Below, one piece after another: positions 1-5,054 of a DNA stretch of 9,160 bases. The stretch covers positions 1-9,160 of the forward strand of contig JALTNJ010000278.1 in the NCBI GenBank assembly GCA_027000765.1. The letters run 5' to 3'. The notes below the pieces were generated by a model. The model ran no database searches. It was not told the DNA's origin and saw nothing but the letters and a program-made list of their open reading frames with translations. Position 1 is the first letter of the stretch; each line of letters starts with the position of its first letter. The position numbers and the translations under genes are program-made. This DNA comes from Nitrososphaeria archaeon. Its GTDB lineage: Archaea > Thermoproteota > Nitrososphaeria > Geothermarchaeales > JDFR-13.

Positions 1-177
1 ATGGAGCAGAATGTTATTGAGCCTCTGCTAGTGAAGGAGCAGCTGATCAAGGCAGCCACAGAAGTAGCATCAATGATACTGAGAATAGACGACGTAATCG
101 CAGCCAGCAAGCTAAAGGAGGAGAAAGGCGGTAAGGGCGCTGGCGGCGAGAGCGGTCCAGAGGACTTCGGCGACTAA
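1..177 (+). CDS. Thermosome subunit (group II chaperonin), C-terminal end only
   Basis: The reading frame is open from base 1 and stops at TAA 175-177, giving the last 58 residues of a larger protein. The segment NVIEPLLVKEQLIKAATEVA followed by SMILRIDDVIAAS matches the end of the equatorial ATPase domain of archaeal thermosomes, where VIEPL..K...I..A.E....+LRIDD+IAA is highly conserved. It ends in a low-complexity tail rich in Gly, Lys and Glu (residues 42-58), typical of thermosome C-termini that project into the folding chamber. The protein is a cytoplasmic ATP-dependent ring chaperonin. The ATG at base 1 is an internal Met, not the start, because the full protein is about 540-560 residues. 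The subunit type (alpha, beta or gamma) cannot be decided from this tail. Confidence 0.93.
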   Translation: MEQNVIEPLLVKEQLIKAATEVASMILRIDDVIAASKLKEEKGGKGAGGESGPEDFGD

Positions 178-183
178 ACCAAA

Positions 184-206
184 TAATTTTTTATAATGGA
201 TTTTTA
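184..206 (+). terminator. Oligo-T terminator of the thermosome gene
   Basis: Runs of T6 (187-192) and T5 (201-205) start ten bases after the thermosome stop codon. Archaeal RNA polymerase terminates at short T-tracts without needing a hairpin. A further T5 at 221-225 could act as backup. The position fits a terminator; its use is inferred. Confidence 0.55.
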
Positions 207-231
207 CAGCCTAAAAAACCTTTTTCTAAAA

Positions 232-256
232 TCCTAATTCCCCTATCTAATTAGGA
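232..256. repeat. Perfect 8-bp inverted repeat in the convergent intergenic region
   Basis: TCCTAATT (232-239) and AATTAGGA (249-256) are exact reverse complements separated by a 9-nt loop (240-248). The repeat lies between the convergent 3' ends of the thermosome gene and tatA, so a transcript from either strand could form the hairpin. It may protect 3' ends or help termination. The stem is AT-rich and would be weak at high temperature, so a protein-binding palindrome is an equal possibility. The neighbouring ACTAGT (260-265) and CCTAGG (268-273) are also short palindromes. Confidence 0.5.
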
Positions 257-295
257 AATACTAGTATCCTAGGGATCAACCTATGATTTTTGTAA

Positions 296-302
296 TAAAA
301 AT
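296..302 (-). terminator. Oligo-T terminator of tatA (minus strand)
   Basis: Five A residues on the + strand (297-301) read as T5 on the tatA transcript, about 22 nt past the tatA stop codon. A second minus-strand T6 lies at 213-218. This fits archaeal oligo-T termination, so the thermosome and tatA transcripts probably end facing each other within about 120 bp. Confidence 0.4.
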
Positions 303-322
303 TTGTGTTAAGGAAGGGGTAT

Positions 323-616
323 TTAGTCGCTCTTCTTTGTCTTCTCAAGTATCTCTTTCCTTATCTCATCTCTAGTCTTGCCTTTTGTATCGATACCCAG
401 TTCCTTAGCGAGCTTAATCAACTCGTCCTCCTCTTCTTCCTCAGCCTCTTCTTCCTGGGCCTTCTGGAACTCCTTTTTAGCCTGTCCAATGGACCTCGCT
501 AGCTTTGGCAGCTGTGTCGGACCCCATATCAGGAGTACAACTACCAGTAGGACAATAAGTAATTCAGATGGTCCTAGGTTAAACAAAATTAGACTTGACA
601 CGGGTAGATTCAGCAT
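323..616 (-). CDS. tatA: Sec-independent (Tat) translocase subunit TatA
   Basis: This is a 97-residue TatA/E-family protein, the pore-forming component of twin-arginine export of folded proteins across the cytoplasmic membrane. A short N-terminal segment leads into the single membrane helix (about residues 15-30, GPSELLIVLLVVVLLI) with the polar Glu18 near its start. A WGP hinge (31-33; most family members have FGP) and an amphipathic helix with LPKLARSIGQAKKEF (36-50) follow. Next come a run of acidic residues (55-65) and a charged tail (66-97). The tail, with LAKELGID-TKGKTRDEIRKEI, looks like a folded SAP/Rho-N-type helix-loop-helix rather than the usual disordered end. The start ATG has a GAGGGG site on the minus strand (623-628) six bases upstream. 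No tatC is in view. The gene lies 52 nt downstream of the methyltransferase gene on the same strand. Confidence 0.92.
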   Translation of the reverse strand: MLNLPVSSLILFNLGPSELLIVLLVVVLLIWGPTQLPKLARSIGQAKKEFQKAQEEEAEEEEEDELIKLAKELGIDTKGKTRDEIRKEILEKTKKSD

Positions 617-662
617 AAGATTCCCCTCACAATAATTTCCTTAGTCAAATAATGTATATTAA
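617..662 (-). promoter_or_regulatory. Probable tatA promoter and ribosome binding site
   Basis: In the 52-nt gap upstream of tatA the minus strand reads TTAATATACATTA (650-662), a TATA-box-like element. Transcription would start about 25 nt downstream, near 630, leaving a short leader that carries GAGGGG (623-628) six bases before the ATG. This suggests tatA can be transcribed on its own as well as by read-through from the methyltransferase gene. The TATA call is by eye. Confidence 0.45.
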
Positions 663-668
663 CTTAAC

Positions 669-1313
669 CTATACATTTAAATCATTATCCAACTTACTGT
701 TTAAATATTCCTCTAGCCATATGCTTGAACCCATATTTAAAGGCCCCTCTTCCTTTAGTAGCTCCAATAACCTTGGGTGGATAAAGGGTTTTCCATCTAT
801 AACTGGATATGCAAATGGAAGTACTAGTGTGGATTCTCTAGATAAGGGTATTTCCAGCCCTTCTATAATCTCCATCTCATCAAGCCTCTTTCCGCAGGCT
901 ATCATATAAGCTACTAATGCAGCGGAGTCTATGGGGAATATCTTGTCTCCAAGGTTATATGTCCTCACACCTTTATCCAAAAGCCTAGAGGTAATGAACT
1001 TAAATGTTCTCTTTCGAGGGGGATAGTCTCCTAATATGCCTCCAATAACCAATAGATCATCGTCCCTAACATGCCTCGGCTCCAGGGTCTCCTCCGCAAC
1101 TGGGTCGAGGATGATAAGCTTATCCATATTGGGGTAATCCAATATACTGTTACTCCAGACTTTTCCCAAGGGTGATAATACCTTCCTCCATTTCTCACTT
1201 TTAATGTTTGAAAATATGATCTTATCCCTACCGAGAAACCTAGATATGTTTTCATACTCAAGGTATACCCATGTCCATAGACCATCTTCAAGATGTTCTA
1301 TTACTATCTTCAA
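669..1313 (-). CDS. Predicted SAM-dependent SPOUT methyltransferase (Sfm1/PF04252-like)
   Basis: The 214-residue product resembles the archaeal/eukaryotic PF04252 family, whose yeast member Sfm1 methylates an arginine of ribosomal protein uS3; archaeal substrates are not established to my knowledge. The family hallmarks are visible: N-terminal IVIEHLEDGL..WV.LEY (3-20), GGILGDYPPRKRT (91-103), the LG..IFPIDSAALVAYMI knot region (121-138) expected to bind SAM, and LPFAYPVIDGKPFIHPRLLELL (165-186). Length is normal for the family and no membrane segment is seen. I chose TTG 1313 because the protein then begins MKIVIEH, like relatives, and AGGTG (minus strand, 1325-1329) lies 11 nt upstream. A GTG at 1340 in the same frame adds nine residues (MCKKGVAPT) without family similarity and would need leaderless initiation. 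The gene is divergent from the complex I operon and upstream of tatA. Confidence 0.75.
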   Translation of the reverse strand: MKIVIEHLEDGLWTWVYLEYENISRFLGRDKIIFSNIKSEKWRKVLSPLGKVWSNSILDYPNMDKLIILDPVAEETLEPRHVRDDDLLVIGGILGDYPPRKRTFKFITSRLLDKGVRTYNLGDKIFPIDSAALVAYMIACGKRLDEMEIIEGLEIPLSRESTLVLPFAYPVIDGKPFIHPRLLELLKEEGPLNMGSSIWLEEYLNSKLDNDLNV

Positions 1314-1365
1314 GGTTGGGGCTACACCTTTTTTACACACGTAAGTATTAATTTGATATAGATAA

Positions 1366-1377
1366 TTTTATATTTAA
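1366..1377. promoter_or_regulatory. TATA-like element in the divergent promoter region
   Basis: The stretch 1314-1437 between the two divergent genes is strongly AT-rich. TTTTATATTTAA (1366-1377) reads TTAAATATAAAA on the other strand, so one element resembles a TATA box in both directions. It would place transcription starts about 25 nt away on each side: near 1346 for the methyltransferase (leader about 33 nt to TTG 1313) and near 1397 for the operon (leader about 40 nt to TTG 1438). A second + strand candidate is TTATTTATCAATATA (1388-1402). Transcription start positions are inferred from usual archaeal spacing. Confidence 0.45.
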
Positions 1378-1426
1378 TAGCCGACGTTATTTATCAATAT
1401 AGGTTTTGATACGTGGTAAATATTTT

Positions 1427-1433
1427 AGGTGAT
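1427..1433 (+). promoter_or_regulatory. Ribosome binding site that decides the start of the operon's first gene
   Basis: AGGTGAT is a perfect match to the archaeal anti-Shine-Dalgarno region. It is followed by four bases (GGTC) and TTG 1438. The same geometry, a GGTGA-type core plus 4-5 nt, precedes nuoA, nuoC, nuoH, nuoK and nuoL. The upstream GTG 1429 and ATG 1432 overlap this site and could be used only by a leaderless transcript. Confidence 0.6.
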
Positions 1434-1437
1434 GGTC

Positions 1438-2556
1438 TTGTCAGAGTTAAAGACTTGGCCGACCCAGTATGGGCCGATCGTCCAGAGGAAGATATATGCC
1501 AACTTATTCTCTGAAGTGATTAGAGCTGGTAAATGTGTATTATGCGCTGCATGCATCGCTGTATGCCCCGTTAATGCAATGGCTATAATGGCTGAGACTC
1601 CGAGGCTATCAGGTATATGTATTAAATGTGGCTATTGCTACTATGCATGCCCCTCAACCACAGACGAGTCATTCTCTGGATTTGAGGAGGAGAGGGATAG
1701 GATTGAGGAAAAAATATTTGGGTTGAAGAGGGAGGAGGTATTCGGGGTATATAGAAAAATATTTGTTGTAAATCCAGTTGATGATCCCGAGGCTAATCCA
1801 GATGAGGCTGTAATCAGGATGCTCATGGCCTTTGGATTAGAGAGGAGGTATTTCGATGTAGTAGGGTTCGCTGGGTATGGTGAGCCCGTGACGAAATATA
1901 TGTTGTTGACGCCTCTCGGTAAGTGGGAGGCATCTGCTGTAATTGCGTCTTCTCCAGAGGAGCTAAAGAATATCCGTCTAAAGACACTTACCCCTGGTAT
2001 GACATACAACTCTGTTAGAGGGGCACTGGAGGAGCTTGTCAGTGGCTTCTTCTATGGCGTCGACCCAGTTAGAGTAGCTTTATTCGGGCCTCCTCAGCAT
2101 ATTAGAAGCGTTTGGAGAATGCGATTCTCATGGTCTGAACACCGTAAACTCAGTAGAACTATCGTGTTTACAGCCTCATACTTCCATAGACCACTATATT
2201 CCTATACTGAATTGAGGAAGATATTTGCCGCTGAAGGCCTGAATATCGATGCTTTAGAGGACTGGAAGTTTGAGGATGATGGTGTCTCCTTTAAATTCGG
2301 TGAGGAGTGGAAGAAACTCTCTTATGAGAAGCTGGAGCCTGCTATATATAAAGGCTTTACAGTAATTAAGGACCCGACAGGTGAATATGCCGATATAAGC
2401 GTTGGTAAAGTCAAGGGTCTAGAGGGTATTGTGATTATAGCTAGGAGTGAGGAGGGTGTAAAGCTGGTTGAAGAAGCCTTGGAAGCTGGGGTTTTAGAGG
2501 CCAAGGAGTTTAATCTAGATGATGTGTTGAATGGTTTAAGGTCTTTATATGGGTGA
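1438..2556 (+). CDS. FrhB/FpoF-like iron-sulfur flavoprotein, probable electron-input subunit of complex I
   Basis: The 372-residue protein (start TTG 1438; ATG 1432 or GTG 1429 would add two or three residues) begins with a ferredoxin domain holding two CxxCxxCxxxCP motifs, Cys33/36/39/43 and Cys61/64/67/71, which bind two [4Fe-4S] clusters. The rest resembles the coenzyme F420 hydrogenase/dehydrogenase beta family (PF04422 then PF04432): DEAVIRMLMAFGLERRYFDV, then SPEELKNIRLKTLTPGMTYNSV, ALFGPPQHI and ADISVGKVKGLEG. Ferredoxin domain followed by FrhB domain is the layout of FpoF, the F420H2-oxidising subunit of methanogen complex I. As first gene of a nuo operon lacking nuoEFG, it probably feeds electrons to NuoI on the cytoplasmic side. 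All eight cysteines lie in the ferredoxin part, so the usual Cys ligands of the FrhB-domain cluster are absent. The donor (reduced ferredoxin, F420H2 or another) cannot be read from the sequence. Confidence 0.8.
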   Translation: MSELKTWPTQYGPIVQRKIYANLFSEVIRAGKCVLCAACIAVCPVNAMAIMAETPRLSGICIKCGYCYYACPSTTDESFSGFEEERDRIEEKIFGLKREEVFGVYRKIFVVNPVDDPEANPDEAVIRMLMAFGLERRYFDVVGFAGYGEPVTKYMLLTPLGKWEASAVIASSPEELKNIRLKTLTPGMTYNSVRGALEELVSGFFYGVDPVRVALFGPPQHIRSVWRMRFSWSEHRKLSRTIVFTASYFHRPLYSYTELRKIFAAEGLNIDALEDWKFEDDGVSFKFGEEWKKLSYEKLEPAIYKGFTVIKDPTGEYADISVGKVKGLEGIVIIARSEEGVKLVEEALEAGVLEAKEFNLDDVLNGLRSLYG

Positions 2557-2562
2557 GAGGGT

Positions 2563-2937
2563 ATGTTTGACGCTCAGCTGCTTCCACATGAAGTTTTCTG
2601 GCTATATGTAATCATATTTGTGATATCGGTGATGGGTACTATTGAAATAGGATATCTGCTTTCTAATAAGGCTCCTTCCAAGGTTAAGAAAGATACCTTT
2701 GAATGTGGCCAGGAGGAGGATGTACATCCACATGAGATATTCATATTAGGCGCTGACAGATACTTTGCATATGCCGTGGCTTTCTTCATCCTCGATGCAT
2801 TTACATGGATACTTATAGCTGGTACAAAGGCTCTGGACATCTATATAGCGGCTGGCCTCTTTATGGCGACTTATCTCGTTGCTTTGATGGCGGCTCTATC
2901 ATATTATGTTATTAAGGTTAGGGAGGCGTTGGGATAA
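2563..2937 (+). CDS. nuoA: NADH-quinone oxidoreductase-like subunit A
   Basis: The 124-residue membrane protein has three hydrophobic helices (about 12-33, 68-87, 92-117), normal for NuoA/ND3. The loop after helix 1 carries the family signature FECG (46-49); this Cys48 corresponds to the ND3 cysteine near the quinone cavity. Helix 2 normally reads FDVE with two acidic residues; here it reads FFILDAFTW (74-82), so Asp78 is kept but the Glu position is Phe80. NuoA sits at the junction of the membrane and peripheral arms. GGTGAG (2552-2557) lies 5 nt before ATG 2563, and its TGA is the stop of the preceding gene. The stop codon shares one base with the nuoB ATG. Confidence 0.93.
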   Translation: MFDAQLLPHEVFWLYVIIFVISVMGTIEIGYLLSNKAPSKVKKDTFECGQEEDVHPHEIFILGADRYFAYAVAFFILDAFTWILIAGTKALDIYIAAGLFMATYLVALMAALSYYVIKVREALG

Positions 2938-3428
2938 TGTCTAGTCAGGAGAGTATGGAGAAGAAGGAGGTTAAGAAGGGGCTTTTGGAGAAGTTCCCCA
3001 CTCCGATCAAGAAACTGTTTAACTGGGGTAGATCCTATAGTATATGGCCGATACACTTTGTAACTGGATGCTGTAGCCCGGAGTTCATGCAGTTGTTTGG
3101 ACCTAGGTATGACCTTGAGAGATGGGGAGTCCTACCCATGATGTCGACTAGACAGTCTGATACAATAATATTTGTTGGTAATGTTAGTAGGAAGATGATG
3201 AAGAGGGCGCTTCGTTTATATGAGCAGATGCCTGAGCCTAAGAACGTTGTGGTAATAGGTGCATGTGCAACTTCAAAGGGGCCTTTCCCGGAGAGCTATA
3301 GCCTAGTGAGGGTTAAGGACTATATGAAGGTAGATGTCTATGTAGCTGGGTGTCCACCGAAGCCTGAGGCACAGGCATATGGCATTCTAAAGCTTAGGAA
3401 GAGGATTCTGGAGGGTGAGGAGGGTTGA
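2937..3428 (+). CDS. nuoB: Complex I subunit B (cluster N2 protein)
   Basis: The 163-residue product carries the four ligands of the N2 [4Fe-4S] cluster: tandem Cys45-Cys46 in TGCCSPEF, Cys110 in GACATSKGPF and Cys139 in AGCPPKPEA. Spacing (64 and 29 residues) is that of NuoB/PSST. N2 passes electrons to the acceptor at the interface with NuoD. The usual GSCANMGG around the third Cys is changed to GACATSKGPF. ATG 2937 overlaps the nuoA stop by one base and has only a weak GGAGG-like site upstream; ATG 2955 (residue 7), after AGGAGAG, is a possible alternative start. The gene overlaps nuoC by 4 nt. Confidence 0.95.
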   Translation: MSSQESMEKKEVKKGLLEKFPTPIKKLFNWGRSYSIWPIHFVTGCCSPEFMQLFGPRYDLERWGVLPMMSTRQSDTIIFVGNVSRKMMKRALRLYEQMPEPKNVVVIGACATSKGPFPESYSLVRVKDYMKVDVYVAGCPPKPEAQAYGILKLRKRILEGEEG

Positions 3429-3901
3429 ATATTCAGGAGGCCATTGAAAAACTAAAGAATAAATTTGGGGAGAAGATTCTGGAGGCATCCTCCCCCAGGG
3501 ATAATCGACTTTATGTTAAGGTATCTAACGATGTCCTTGTTGAAGCCGCTAAGTATCTTAGGAAGGAACTGGGTTTTGATATGGCTATAAGCGCTGGAGG
3601 TACTGATTATCCCAAGAAGAATGTTATTGAACTATTCTGGATCATATGGTCCTCAAACGATAATGTTACTCTCATTCTAAAGACTGATGTAGATAGGGAG
3701 AACCCGAAGATACCTACACTTAGGGATATATGGCTTGGTGTACAGAAGTTTGAGAGGGAGACGTGGGAGCTTCTAGGCGTTGAGTATGAAGGGCACCCGA
3801 ATCTAAAGCCTCTCCTACTCCCTGAGGACTGGAACGAGGGATATCCGCTTAGGAAGGACTTTAAATTAGAGCCTTATAGAGCTCCATGGGGTGACGGATA
3901 G
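3425..3901 (+). CDS. nuoC: Complex I subunit C (30 kDa type)
   Basis: The 158-residue hydrophilic protein ends with the 30-kDa subunit signature KFERETWELLGVEYEGHPNL (108-127), LLLPEDW (130-136) and PLRKDF (141-146). It is a structural subunit of the peripheral arm that packs against NuoD. Here it is a separate gene, not fused to nuoD as in E. coli. The start is TTG 3425, in a TTGA overlap with the nuoB stop (3426-3428), and is preceded by GGTGAG (3414-3419) with 5 nt spacing. No in-frame ATG lies nearby, so a TTG start is well supported. Confidence 0.94.
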   Translation: MNIQEAIEKLKNKFGEKILEASSPRDNRLYVKVSNDVLVEAAKYLRKELGFDMAISAGGTDYPKKNVIELFWIIWSSNDNVTLILKTDVDRENPKIPTLRDIWLGVQKFERETWELLGVEYEGHPNLKPLLLPEDWNEGYPLRKDFKLEPYRAPWGDG

Positions 3902-3903
3902 AT

Positions 3904-5049
3904 ATGAGTGATATGATGGTGTATAGGGGTAATCCGTTTAACGAGATTGAGGAGCTTGGAGACGGGATGTTCAGGCTTCATATGGGGCCTCAGCATCCCA
4001 TTAGTGGCCAGGGTAGATTCATTATATTAACTGATGGTGAACGGGTATTTGATATTGAGGTTGACATTGGATATAGTCATAGAGGCACTGAAAAGCTTTT
4101 GGAGCACAGGACTTTCATACAGGGTATCGTACCTGTTGAGAGAATGGTTATGATCGATACCGCAAACATATTAATGGGCTATGTCGGGGCTGTGGAGAGG
4201 ATACTGGGTGTAGAGCCTCCTCCTAGAGCCAACTATATCAGGACCATTGTTATGGAGATGAATAGGATTATAAGCCATTTATATGCCCTTGGATTATTAT
4301 CTGAGTCGGCTGCCTGGAACCCAGCTGTATTCCTATGGACTACAGCCGATCGTGAGCCTTTCTTAGATCTATTGGAGATGCTTACTGGAGCAAGGTGGAG
4401 CTATAGCTTCTTCGTCCCAGGCGGTGTTAGAGCAGATATCCCCCGTGGCTTCAAGGAGAGGCTGCTTGTTACACTCGACTGGTTTGAAAAGAGGATTGAC
4501 GTGATTGAAGAGGCATGGATATATAACGAGTTATTTAGGATGCGTACAGAGGGCATGGGTGTAGTAAGTAGGCAGGAGGCTATTGAATGGGGTGTAGCAG
4601 GCCCCAATTTAAGGGCCTCCGGCGTGGCATATGATACTAGGAAGAATGAGCCCTATGCAGCTTATGGAGAGCTCGATTTCAAGATGGTTACACATACGGC
4701 TGGAGATGCATATGCACGTGGATGGGCTAGAGTCGAGGAGATGCGGGTTAGTGTAGACATCATTAGACAGGCGATTGAGAATATGCCCGACGGCCCGGTC
4801 AGGGTGAGGGTGCCGCAGAGGGCTAAGCCGGGTGAGGCATTATTTAGGGTCGAGACATCTAGGGGAGAGATGAATGTATATATAGTATCTGATGGTAAGG
4901 ATAAGCCATATAGGGTGAAGATAAGTCCAGCGAGCTTCAGAAACTTCTTCGCGATAGAGATGATTCCAAAGACCCAGACAGTCTTACTGGCTGACGCCCC
5001 AGTATTGATATATAGTTTCGACCCCTGGTTTTTGGATGCTGATAGGTGA
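3904..5049 (+). CDS. nuoD: Complex I subunit D (49 kDa type), catalytic quinone-side subunit
   Basis: The 381-residue protein has the 49-kDa subunit hallmarks: MGPQHP (27-32), IGYSHRGTEKLLE (55-67), GAVERILGVEPPPRANYIR (95-113) and a C-terminal FDPWFLDADR. It contains no cysteine, so it cannot hold a [NiFe] centre and is not a hydrogenase large subunit. Two residues that contact quinone in known complex I appear replaced. The His of HPxxHG has no counterpart in HPISGQG (31-37), and the Tyr of the usual RLDYxS aligns with Met83 in ERMVMID. The 49-kDa/NuoB interface is where N2 reduces the acceptor. The start ATG is 2 nt after the nuoC stop, with GGTGA (3890-3894) 9 nt upstream; Met4 and Met5 are nearby alternatives. 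Confidence 0.94.
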   Translation: MSDMMVYRGNPFNEIEELGDGMFRLHMGPQHPISGQGRFIILTDGERVFDIEVDIGYSHRGTEKLLEHRTFIQGIVPVERMVMIDTANILMGYVGAVERILGVEPPPRANYIRTIVMEMNRIISHLYALGLLSESAAWNPAVFLWTTADREPFLDLLEMLTGARWSYSFFVPGGVRADIPRGFKERLLVTLDWFEKRIDVIEEAWIYNELFRMRTEGMGVVSRQEAIEWGVAGPNLRASGVAYDTRKNEPYAAYGELDFKMVTHTAGDAYARGWARVEEMRVSVDIIRQAIENMPDGPVRVRVPQRAKPGEALFRVETSRGEMNVYIVSDGKDKPYRVKISPASFRNFFAIEMIPKTQTVLLADAPVLIYSFDPWFLDADR

Positions 5050-5054
5050 GGAGA

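Noticed and set aside
1..177. A complete 58-residue gene starting at ATG 1
   Set aside because: The sequence is the conserved C-terminal end of a thermosome subunit; the ATG at base 1 is an internal Met codon at the window edge.
278..300. C/D box small RNA in the tatA/thermosome intergenic region
   Set aside because: CTATGATTT vaguely resembles a C box, but no D box (CTGA) or C'/D' pair with proper spacing was found.
305..635. Plus-strand open frames opposite tatA (305-502 and 378-635)
   Set aside because: They are antisense to a clear tatA gene, and their Ser- and Leu-rich composition comes from the complementary Glu- and Lys-rich codons; they show no ribosome binding site or family similarity.
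1641..2009. Minus-strand open frame inside the FrhB-like gene
   Set aside because: It is a shadow of a gene with two intact Cys motifs and operon context; low-complexity Ser-rich translation with no recognisable domain.
2937..5049. Reading nuoB/nuoC/nuoD as a membrane-bound [NiFe] hydrogenase (Mbh/Ech type)
   Set aside because: The NuoD-like protein has no Cys at all, so the two CxxC pairs that bind nickel are missing. The presence of nuoA, nuoJ, nuoK and nuoL in standard order also points to complex I.
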